Shown here: piece by piece, positions 45,943 to 52,586 of the stretch
Numbering within the stretch: the stretch's first letter is position 1
Layout: every line of letters starts with the position of its first letter
NCBI GenBank assembly: GCA_034178815.1
Contig: JAXFQS010000084.1
Location: 8,095 to 72,094, forward strand
DNA: 64,000 bases
Direction: 5' to 3'
Source: JAXFQS01 sp034178815
GTDB lineage: Bacteria > Verrucomicrobiota > Kiritimatiellia > RFP12 > DVOR01
Position numbers and translations under genes: made by a program
Notes under the pieces: generated by a model
Told to the model about the DNA's origin: nothing
The model's input: the letters and a program-made list of their open reading frames with translations, nothing else
The model's database searches: none

Positions 45943-47841
45943 CTAGTAAATGAGGATTCCGGAGGGGAGTCGGCAGTCTCTTCCGAGCACTTCGATTTCG
46001 CTGAAGGTCGAGCAGGTGGAGTCGAGCACGCCGAAGGCAATCCGGATGGCTGTCGCGCGGGTGAACATAAAGTCGCCGCCGGGGGCGCTGATTTCTGCCT
46101 TGAGGGCCCCCGAACTCGTCGCATCGTCGACGCCTACGGTGTAGGCCTGAACCGTATCGACGCGTCTAAAGAAGTCCTCTCCTTCGTAGCGGACATAGAG
46201 GGTGTCGATTGCGATGCCATCTCGTAAAGCGTTGTAGAAGTAGGTCCAAAAGCGCAATCCGCTGATGTCTTTCGGGGATGCGAAGGTGCATTCGGCGACT
46301 GCGTAGCTGCCAATCGGGTAGATGGCACCGACAAGGTTTTTATCGCCTTTGACGATTCCGTTGGTCAACACGCTCACATCGTTTGTGCAGCCGTAGAGGG
46401 AGTTGTGAACCTCATTGGTGATGAAGGTGAAGGTACTCTCCTTGTGGCGCAGGAGATTACCGGCGGCGGGCAGGAGGATTTCCGAGGAGGAATCCCAATC
46501 GGTCGCGCGCCAGTCGTACTTCGGCGCGAGGAATCGGGTGGCGCGAACTTCCATCAGTCCGGCGCCGGAGTTGTCGGCTCTGCCGAAGGCGACGCAGAAG
46601 GCTTTGGCCATTGGCGCGAGCGGAGCGGTGGGATCCGGGCAGTAGGCGCGAAGGAGATAACACTTGTCGGAAGCGTTGTTGTCCAACCCAACCGAGACTG
46701 GGTCTAGGGCGATGGTGTGCCAGGCGTCGTCGGCCGTCTGGTAGGAGAGCGAAACGATTTCGACGCCGTCTCTTCCGCCGTCGCTCCAGCGGGTGTACAA
46801 TTCGAACGAGCCGATGTCCTGCGGGTAGGGTAGCGTGAAGGTCAAGGAGCCGTTGTCGCCCATTCCGTAGAAGGCGGCGGTGTTATTGTTTGCGCAGACA
46901 TTGTCGACCAGCGCGGCCAGATCGCTATGGGTCGCCACGGCATCCGCGACCGTGCCTTGTTCGCCGGAGACGGTGGCGCCCTCTTGCGCGAAGAGGTTCA
47001 ACTCCTTCAGTTTCGGCTTGACGGCCGACTCGGTCCAAACGCTGGTCTCCCAGTAGGGGGTGCCTTTGGGGACATAGACGGGCTTGACGATGGTGTCGCC
47101 AATGATGGTGGTCAGATCGGTATCCCACTTGAGAAAAACCTGACCGTCGACCGCCGGAGGTTCCGGCGCCAAGGTGGTGACATCGCTGCCGGATTCGACT
47201 TCGTCCAAGGTCTTGATGGTCTGACCGTCCTGGTCGAGGAAGGTGACGGTATAGGTGGAGGCAACGCTCACCGAGCCGATGACCTCAACTTCGACCAGCG
47301 TAGTGCCATTGTTGTGCATCGTGCCGAAGGTCACCACCAGCCGCTCGGCATCCGTTGCAAAGTTCGAACCATCGGTATTGGCTAGATTGTACCAGTACCC
47401 ATTCTTGCCCGACGGCTTGTTCTCGTAGGGAGCGCTCAAAATTGGCTTGGAATTCCCACTCGAGACGGCTTCAATCGAGTTGACCTGAATGCCGACGCGC
47501 CCCTTAGAGCCGTAAATCCAAAAACGCAAGCGGGAGAGATTCGCCTTGCCCGGAAAAATAATCGTCATCACCGCATTGTCGCCGACCGAATAGGCTAGCC
47601 CCGCTGCAGCACCTTTGGGAATCACCCCATTGTTCAAGACCGAAGCATCACCCAGCGTAGCCGCCGCCCAGGCCCCCTCATTGCCCGAAAAAGAGAGTAC
47701 CGTTCCTGCCGCGAGCATCAAATTGCCCTCCTCCGCGCTCGTCGCCGTCGTGGCGGAAGTGAATGTGCCGTCTGTCCAGACAGGATCAGCAAAAACCGGC
47801 AACGCGAAAAACAGGCAGACCATCAGTCGCAATCGTTTCAT
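45943..47841 (-). CDS. Exported protein with three tandem beta-rich modules and an InlB-like repeat
   Basis: 632 aa; signal peptide MKRLRLMVCLFFALPVFADP. Three related modules can be aligned by eye (about 25-200, 275-430, 440-630). Each has a LxxxGxxxxF/V strand, a GxDNAVMTIIF / GDNGSLTFTLPYPQDIGSFELY / SYAVAECTFASPKDISGLRFW strand pair, an RxGI/VxI strand and a closing FGxxxx...xxEVEV segment. An InlB/MucBP-like insert (~205-270: YTVTFLDQDGQTIKTLDEVESG) lies between modules 1 and 2. No PEP-CTERM or other sorting tail is seen. SD GGAGG precedes ATG 47841. First gene of the glycan-attack block; adhesion or glycan binding is a guess. Confidence 0.65.
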   Translation of the reverse strand: MKRLRLMVCLFFALPVFADPVWTDGTFTSATTATSAEEGNLMLAAGTVLSFSGNEGAWAAATLGDASVLNNGVIPKGAAAGLAYSVGDNAVMTIIFPGKANLSRLRFWIYGSKGRVGIQVNSIEAVSSGNSKPILSAPYENKPSGKNGYWYNLANTDGSNFATDAERLVVTFGTMHNNGTTLVEVEVIGSVSVASTYTVTFLDQDGQTIKTLDEVESGSDVTTLAPEPPAVDGQVFLKWDTDLTTIIGDTIVKPVYVPKGTPYWETSVWTESAVKPKLKELNLFAQEGATVSGEQGTVADAVATHSDLAALVDNVCANNNTAAFYGMGDNGSLTFTLPYPQDIGSFELYTRWSDGGRDGVEIVSLSYQTADDAWHTIALDPVSVGLDNNASDKCYLLRAYCPDPTAPLAPMAKAFCVAFGRADNSGAGLMEVRATRFLAPKYDWRATDWDSSSEILLPAAGNLLRHKESTFTFITNEVHNSLYGCTNDVSVLTNGIVKGDKNLVGAIYPIGSYAVAECTFASPKDISGLRFWTYFYNALRDGIAIDTLYVRYEGEDFFRRVDTVQAYTVGVDDATSSGALKAEISAPGGDFMFTRATAIRIAFGVLDSTCSTFSEIEVLGRDCRLPSGILIY

Positions 47842-48139
47842 AATGAACCTCCGTGTCAAAACTTAAGCCTCTAAGATTTAAAGATGCGCCCAATCAAAAC
47901 CTAGTTCAAACAAAATTCACAAAATCAGCCACAACTGCTCCATCCCGCCCTCCAATGGCGCAAAAGATTCCTACCCCCGCCCCCAAAAGGAATCTATCAC
48001 CGCAAACCTTTTCCAAATACCCCTTACCCCCGTAGGTGTCAACCAACGCCAGCCACTCAAAAATACCATCTCAAAAGAGGCGGAAAACGCCAATCGCCAC
48101 GCCCTTCCTGCTCAACATCCGCCCCGCCAAACACCAGAA
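47842..48139. other. AT-richer intergenic region
   Basis: About 300 bases between the surface-protein start and the proB terminator. It should hold the promoter of the minus-strand glycan block; I see several TTG-rich words but no pair of hexamers I trust. One decamer-family word, GGTGTCAACC, lies at 48035-48044. No coding potential seen. Confidence 0.4.
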
Positions 48140-48173
48140 CAAAAAAAAGGCGCGACCAAAAATGGCCGCGCCT
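48140..48173 (-). terminator. Terminator of proB
   Basis: GGCGCG/CGCGCC stem with CCA/TGG inner pairs (48149-48158 with 48163-48172). On the minus strand it is followed by eight T residues. It lies about 30 bases past the proB stop. One of the clearest intrinsic terminators in the window. Confidence 0.9.
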
Positions 48174-48201
48174 CAAACACCTTTCGATATGGCAGATAGG
48201 C

Positions 48202-49020
48202 TCAGAACGGAGCCGAGAGAATCAAAGTACCCTCATCCTCCCCCGCCACGATTCGCGTCAGCACATTACGATTCCGCCCCCCCGCGATAACCACGCTTGA
48301 GCCTGCCTTGACGGCAATCCCAGCCGACTTGAGTTTAGAATCCATTCCCCCCTTCGAAAGCGCATTCTTGATCGGACAGACCAGTTTGAACGCACTGCTG
48401 TCCAACTTCTCAATCAAGGGAATTCGCATCGGCGATTTCGCACTCATATCGAGCAGACCGTCGACCGTGCTGAGAATGCACAACAGGTCGGCCCGCGTTA
48501 GTTTCGTCACCAAAGCAGCCAAATAATCATTGTCGCCGAAAGACATCCCCGCCTTCAACTCCTCGTCGGCAACCACATCATTCTCGTTCACGATTGGCAC
48601 CACTCCCGCCCGAAGCAAATGGTCGAAAGTGCGCCGCGCATTGGCCAAACGCAAACGATTCTGGAAGTCCGCGTGCGTCAACAAAACCTGCCCAATGTTG
48701 ACCTTCCGGGCGAGAAACAACTGCTCGTACTGCGCAATCAGCCGTGCCTGCCCCACGGCCGCGCACATTTGCTGATCCGAGAGCAGCGTCGGCCGCTCTT
48801 TGATCCCCAACGCTTCCATTCCCGCGGCCACCGCGCCGGAAGAGACAAGAATCACATCATAGCCCTTCTCCCGCAACTTCGCTACCTGGTCCGCAAGGCT
48901 GGTCAAATACTTCAGTTCCGGGCACCCGCTCTTCGAGACGATCACCCGAGAACCAACCTTGACGACAATACGACGGGACTCTGAAAGAATCTCCCGATAA
49001 CGCTTTTCTGATAGATCCAT
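48202..49020 (-). CDS. proB: Glutamate 5-kinase, short form without PUA domain
   Basis: Phosphorylates glutamate, the first step of proline synthesis. The amino-acid-kinase fold has VVKVGSRVIVSKSG, VILVSSGAVAAGMEALG, PIVNENDVVADEE and FGDNDYLAALV. The protein is 272 aa, ending shortly after the SKGGMDSKLKSAGIAVKAG and VIAGGRN segments. The C-terminal PUA domain of the 367-aa E. coli enzyme is missing; short ProB forms exist. ATG 49020 is chosen; upstream residues overlap gnd. It starts 7 bases after gnd. proA is not adjacent. Confidence 0.93.
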   Translation of the reverse strand: MDLSEKRYREILSESRRIVVKVGSRVIVSKSGCPELKYLTSLADQVAKLREKGYDVILVSSGAVAAGMEALGIKERPTLLSDQQMCAAVGQARLIAQYEQLFLARKVNIGQVLLTHADFQNRLRLANARRTFDHLLRAGVVPIVNENDVVADEELKAGMSFGDNDYLAALVTKLTRADLLCILSTVDGLLDMSAKSPMRIPLIEKLDSSAFKLVCPIKNALSKGGMDSKLKSAGIAVKAGSSVVIAGGRNRNVLTRIVAGEDEGTLILSAPF

Positions 49021-49027
49021 AGTTTGA

Positions 49028-50503
49028 TTAGGCACTGTAAGTGGTGGAGGTCGTGCTCCCGCCCGTAGCCGTCCAAATGTGGTGGAAAAACTCGCCCCTA
49101 GGAGCATCCGTGCGCTCGAAAGTGTGCGCTCCGAAGTAATCCCGCTGGGCCTGAAGCAGATTTGCCGGCAGGCGCGCGCTGCGGTAGGAATCATAGTAGT
49201 TCAACGCAGTCGACATCGCCGGCACGGGAATCCCCCACTCCACCGCGCACTTGACCACATTCCGCCAAGCAGCCTGCCCCTGCGAGAGAATCCTGCTGAA
49301 ATAGCCGTCCAAAAGAAGGTTCGGCAGAGCCGGATCCTTCTCGAACGCCGCCTTGATTTCACCTAGAAAACGCGCCCGGATGATACACCCTGCACGCCAC
49401 ACCAGTGCGATTTCCCCGTAGTTCAACTCCCACTTGTACTCCTCCGCCGCCGCGCGTAGCAGTTGGAACCCTTGCGCGTAAGAGCAGATTTTGGATGCGT
49501 AGACAGCTTTCTCCAAATCCCTTACAAACTCCGAGACCCCAACCTTAGCAGCAACGCGTCTCGGTCCTGCCAACCGTTTGGACGCCTCCACTCGTTCCTC
49601 TTTGATTGCGGAAAGGCACCGGGCGAAGACCGCCGCGGCAATCTGCGGAATCCCGACGCCCAAATCAAGTCCCGCCTGACTCGTCCACTTCCCCGTTCCC
49701 TTCTGCCCGGCCGTGTCCAGAATGACATCCACCATCGGCTTGCCGGTCTGCGCATCCTTTTGCTTGAGGATTTCCTGGGTAATGTCAATCAGATAACTGT
49801 CGAGTTTGCCCCTGTTCCAGCGCGCAAAGACCTTCTGCATGGCCTTGACATCCAGCCCGAGCCCCCTCGCCATCAGGTCGTACGCCTCGCAAACCAACTG
49901 CATGTCGCCGTACTCAATGCCATTGTGGACCATCTTGACAAAATGTCCCGCGCCATCGGCGCCCATCCACGCGCAACAAGGCGAGCCGTCGGGCGCTTTG
50001 GCGGCAATGGACTGGAAGATTCGGCGGATGGACGGCCACGCTTTCTTGTCGCCCCCCGGCATGATTGCAGGCCCCAGCAAAGCCCCTTCCTCGCCGCCAG
50101 AGACCCCCGAACCGACAAACCGGATGCCCTTCTCGGCAAGCGCCTTCGCCCGACGAATCGTGTCGGGATAGTGGGTGTTTCCGCCGTCGATCAGAATGTC
50201 GCCCTTCTCCAACTCCGGGAGCAACGACTCGATGGTCGCGTCCACCGCCGCGCCAGCCTTCACCATCATCATAATGCGCCGAGGCTTGGCGAGGGAAGCA
50301 ACGAATTCCTTGACAGAGTGGCAAGGAATGACCCTCTTTCCTTTGCCCCTTCCCTGGACAAAGGTGTCCACCTTCGAGACCGTTCGGTTGAAAACCGCGA
50401 CCGTGAAACCATGGCGCTCCATGTTCAAGACAAGGTTTTCCCCCATGACCGCGAGGCCTATCAAACCGATGTCGGCAAGGGATTTCTTTGCAGGCTTTTT
50501 CAT
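49028..50503 (-). CDS. gnd: 6-phosphogluconate dehydrogenase, decarboxylating
   Basis: Oxidative pentose phosphate pathway: 6-phosphogluconate to ribulose 5-phosphate with NADP(H). 491 aa. The Rossmann motif is GLAVMGENLVLNMERHGF. Substrate motifs are VGSGVSGGEEGA, KMVHNGIEYGDMQL (catalytic Lys) and ILDTAGQKGTGKW. The C-terminal ALNYYDSYRSARLPANLLQAQRDYFGAHTFER region is complete. The preceding SDR gene suggests a sugar-acid neighbourhood. Confidence 0.97.
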   Translation of the reverse strand: MKKPAKKSLADIGLIGLAVMGENLVLNMERHGFTVAVFNRTVSKVDTFVQGRGKGKRVIPCHSVKEFVASLAKPRRIMMMVKAGAAVDATIESLLPELEKGDILIDGGNTHYPDTIRRAKALAEKGIRFVGSGVSGGEEGALLGPAIMPGGDKKAWPSIRRIFQSIAAKAPDGSPCCAWMGADGAGHFVKMVHNGIEYGDMQLVCEAYDLMARGLGLDVKAMQKVFARWNRGKLDSYLIDITQEILKQKDAQTGKPMVDVILDTAGQKGTGKWTSQAGLDLGVGIPQIAAAVFARCLSAIKEERVEASKRLAGPRRVAAKVGVSEFVRDLEKAVYASKICSYAQGFQLLRAAAEEYKWELNYGEIALVWRAGCIIRARFLGEIKAAFEKDPALPNLLLDGYFSRILSQGQAAWRNVVKCAVEWGIPVPAMSTALNYYDSYRSARLPANLLQAQRDYFGAHTFERTDAPRGEFFHHIWTATGGSTTSTTYSA

Positions 50504-50538
50504 CCTTGGATACTCCTTCTGCGGAAGTCAATCAAATG

Positions 50539-51393
50539 TCAGACTCCTGAATAGGCAGCAAATCCGCCATCAATCGGAATGACCGTGCCGGTCACGAACC
50601 CGGCGGCCTCATTGGAAACCAGCCAAAGGAGCGCCCCCAGCAAATCCTGCGGCTCGCCGAACTTGCCCATAGGAGTGTGCGCGATGATTTTGTCCGCCCT
50701 CGGAGTGAGCGAACCGTCAGGGTTGGTGAGCAAGGCGCGATTCTGGTCAGTGAGGAAAAACCCCGGGGCAATGGCGTTGACACGAATGCCAACCTTTGAA
50801 AAGTGGACGGCGAGCCATTGGGTGAAATTGCTGACGGCCGCCTTGGCGCCGGAATAGGCCGGAATCTTGGTCAGCGGACGGAACGCATTCATCGAAGAAA
50901 TGTTGACAATGCAGCCTTTGCCCCGCGTGGCCATCTGCCGCGTAAAGACCTGCGTGGGCAAGAGCGTTCCGAGAAAATTGAGGTTAAAGGTGAACTCGAT
51001 TCCCTTGGGGTCAAGTTCGTAAAAAGAAACGGTCTCCCGGGGAACACCGGAAAGATCCGCCGGCTCCAGATACTCCTTTGCCGTGGTGCCATTAGGATGA
51101 TTCCCGCCGGCGCCGTTGAGCAGAAGCGTGACAGGTCCGAGTTCGGCTTCAATGCGGGCATTTGCCTCTTCGAGACTCCCCCGGTCGAGCACATTGCACG
51201 CAACGGCGAGAGCCTTCCCACCTGCCTGGCGGATTGCTTCAACAGTCTTCTCCGCTGCCTCTGGCTTGAGGTCTGCGACAGCAACCGCCGCGCCACATTC
51301 GGCCAAAGCCTTGGCCATTGCACGGCACAAGACACCACCGCCGCCGGTGACTACGGCGACCTCTCTTGAAAGGTCAACTTTGAAGGGAACCAT
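50539..51393 (-). CDS. SDR oxidoreductase, D-mannonate/fructuronate type
   Basis: 284-aa classical short-chain dehydrogenase. The cofactor motif TGGGGVLCRAMAKALAECGA is followed by LLLNGAGGNHPNGTT, a phrase typical of the SDR D-mannonate oxidoreductases. Catalytic residues are in ISSMNAF and YSGAKAAV (Tyr-x3-Lys). It would interconvert D-fructuronate and D-mannonate in hexuronate use, consistent with the GH28-type enzyme elsewhere in the window. ATG 51393 (MVPFKVDLSREVAVVTGG). It starts 4 bases after tsaE. Confidence 0.82.
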   Translation of the reverse strand: MVPFKVDLSREVAVVTGGGGVLCRAMAKALAECGAAVAVADLKPEAAEKTVEAIRQAGGKALAVACNVLDRGSLEEANARIEAELGPVTLLLNGAGGNHPNGTTAKEYLEPADLSGVPRETVSFYELDPKGIEFTFNLNFLGTLLPTQVFTRQMATRGKGCIVNISSMNAFRPLTKIPAYSGAKAAVSNFTQWLAVHFSKVGIRVNAIAPGFFLTDQNRALLTNPDGSLTPRADKIIAHTPMGKFGEPQDLLGALLWLVSNEAAGFVTGTVIPIDGGFAAYSGV

Positions 51394-51397
51394 TTGC

Positions 51398-51859
51398 CTA
51401 CTCCTCATTTTGGGGAATGCCACGCACGGCAACCAGCCGCACCTCGGAATCCTCCAAACGATTCAAATCCCGCTCTAGGCGAATGTCTATCGTCCCGGGC
51501 GGAAAGACATCCCCAGCCCGCTCTGGCCACTCGACGGCAATGATTGCACGGCGTTCGAGCAAATCGTCGAACCCGATATCCTCCAGCAGCGTCCCTTCGG
51601 CCATTCGATAGAGGTCGAGATGCGCGAAGACGCCCCCATCGGGGAGCGGATACTCCTGCACCAGCGCGAAGGTTGGACTGGTCACGGGGCGTGTCACCCC
51701 CAACGCCCGTGCGAGAGCCTGAACGAAGGTGGTTTTCCCCGCACCAAGGTTGCCGTGGAGACGCATGACGCTCCCCGCCGCCAAGGCTGGAGCCAAGCGC
51801 GCGGCCAAGCGCGCGGTCTCGGCGGGCGAAGCGCAGATCTCAGTCCACTCGTTCAACAA
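51398..51859 (-). CDS. tsaE: tRNA threonylcarbamoyladenosine biosynthesis ATPase TsaE
   Basis: P-loop protein needed with TsaB/TsaD for t6A37 in ANN-decoding tRNAs. Walker A is LHGNLGAGKTTFVQALARALG, then VTSPTFALVQEY, HLDLYRM and AVEWPERAGDVFP. The length of ~154 aa is typical. No ATG lies at the expected place. A TTG at 51859 (or 51856), overlapping the end of the nfu gene, gives the normal N-terminus LLNEWTEICAS; the ATG at 51904 would add residues lying inside nfu. Start confidence is low, identity high. Confidence 0.88.
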   Translation of the reverse strand: MLNEWTEICASPAETARLAARLAPALAAGSVMRLHGNLGAGKTTFVQALARALGVTRPVTSPTFALVQEYPLPDGGVFAHLDLYRMAEGTLLEDIGFDDLLERRAIIAVEWPERAGDVFPPGTIDIRLERDLNRLEDSEVRLVAVRGIPQNEE

Positions 51860-52070
51860 TGATTTCCGGGTCGACGGTCTGGCGCAGGTGGGCCTGGACG
51901 CCATCGCGCAGGGTCATGGCGGCGTGGGGACAGCACCCGCAGGCACCGCGCAGGCGCACCAGCACATTCTTTCCTTCGATGGAGACCAGTTCCAGATCGC
52001 CGCCGTCGTTCTGAAGCATCTGGCGGACATTGTCGAGTTCGGCGCGGAGCGCCTGTTCATCAAGAGGCAT
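51840..52070 (-). CDS. NifU C-terminal-domain (Nfu) Fe-S scaffold protein
   Basis: 76-aa stand-alone Nfu domain. It shows LQNDGGDLELVSIEGKNVLVRLRGACGCCPHAAMTLRDGV, with the CxxC pair that binds a bridging [4Fe-4S] cluster. It delivers clusters to apo-proteins in the cytosol. ATG 52070 is preceded by GGAAGGA. First gene of the nfu-tsaE-SDR-gnd-proB run. Confidence 0.92.
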   Translation of the reverse strand: MPLDEQALRAELDNVRQMLQNDGGDLELVSIEGKNVLVRLRGACGCCPHAAMTLRDGVQAHLRQTVDPEIIVERVD

Positions 52071-52110
52071 AACACAATCCTTCCGTTTTCGGCACGGGTC
52101 AACGGCGCTC

Positions 52111-52139
52111 ATTATACTCTAAACTGTCCCCCGACTCAA
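52111..52139 (-). promoter_or_regulatory. Strong sigma-70 promoter of the nfu operon
   Basis: On the minus strand, -35 TTGAGT (52134-52139), 17-base spacer, -10 TATAAT (52111-52116). The predicted start is about 35 bases upstream of the nfu ATG. Best promoter match in the window. Confidence 0.75.
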
Positions 52140-52175
52140 GCCTTTATCGGCGCGCGCGCCGAGAGGGTGTCTGGA

Positions 52176-52213
52176 TAAAAAAATGAGCGGTTCTGGGGGG
52201 GCAGAACCGCTCA
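52176..52213 (-). terminator. Terminator of the candidate small RNA
   Basis: A perfect 11-bp stem (GAGCGGTTCTG 52185-52195; CAGAACCGCTC 52202-52212) with a 6-base homopolymer loop. On the minus strand it is followed by ATTTTTTT. No minus-strand protein gene lies upstream of it, so it must end some other transcript. Confidence 0.88.
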
Positions 52214-52310
52214 ACCGGCCAAGGCAGGAATATTCTCACCTTGACCGGGGTGGACGCTGGGGGGCAGCGTCCGTGACAGGGCGTGTTGGGAACCCTGTCG
52301 GGGTGGGTGT
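52177..52310 (-). ncRNA. Candidate small RNA with C-rich hairpin loops
   Basis: A roughly 134-nt minus-strand transcription unit with its own promoter (52317-52346) and terminator. In order it holds a C-rich single-strand start (ACACCCACCCC), hairpin 1 (GACAGGG/CCCTGTC), hairpin 2 (GGACGCTG/CAGCGTCC region with a CCCC-type loop), hairpin 3 (CCGGTCAAGG/CCTTGGCCGG) and the terminator hairpin with a CCCCCC loop. The nfu promoter lies further downstream, so this unit is separate from nfu mRNA. It lacks the SRP-RNA core and does not resemble 6S or tmRNA. C-rich loops facing G-rich ribosome-binding sites would suit a trans-acting regulator, but this is inference. Confidence 0.55.
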
Positions 52311-52316
52311 GAAGAG

Positions 52317-52346
52317 ACGATACCAAAATGCCGCACCCCGATGCAA
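52317..52346 (-). promoter_or_regulatory. Candidate promoter of the small RNA
   Basis: Minus-strand -35 TTGCAT (52341-52346) and -10 TATCGT (52317-52322) with 18-base spacing. The predicted start is near 52310. Confidence 0.5.
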
Positions 52347-52468
52347 GAGAATTCGTCCGCTGTCCCAAAAAATCTTTCGATGCCACCCCCGAAACGATTC
52401 CCTAGCACCTTCGGGAGTCATCGATGCGCACGACCGGAACGCCAAGTTGAGCACCTTTCGCCTCCATA

Positions 52469-52501
52469 AATACCCACCCGCTGCCGGCTGAGATTGCAAC
52501 C
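52469..52501. repeat. Intergenic decamer-word pair
   Basis: AATACCCACC (52469-52478) and GATTGCAACC (52492-52501) lie upstream of the SpeE-like gene. The rest of 52347-52586 holds no recognised gene. Confidence 0.45.
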
Positions 52502-52586
52502 TTTCCCGCTACGGCGCGGGTATGAGATTGATTTTTCCCGCCATTTATCCTACACTCTCCCTAAACTCACCCTCAGGACACCCCCA

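Noticed and set aside
52177..52310. Structured stretch as an SRP RNA or as an nfu leader riboswitch
   Set aside because: The SRP core (GGTCAGG...GGAAGCAGCC) is absent, and nfu has its own TATAAT promoter beyond the terminator.
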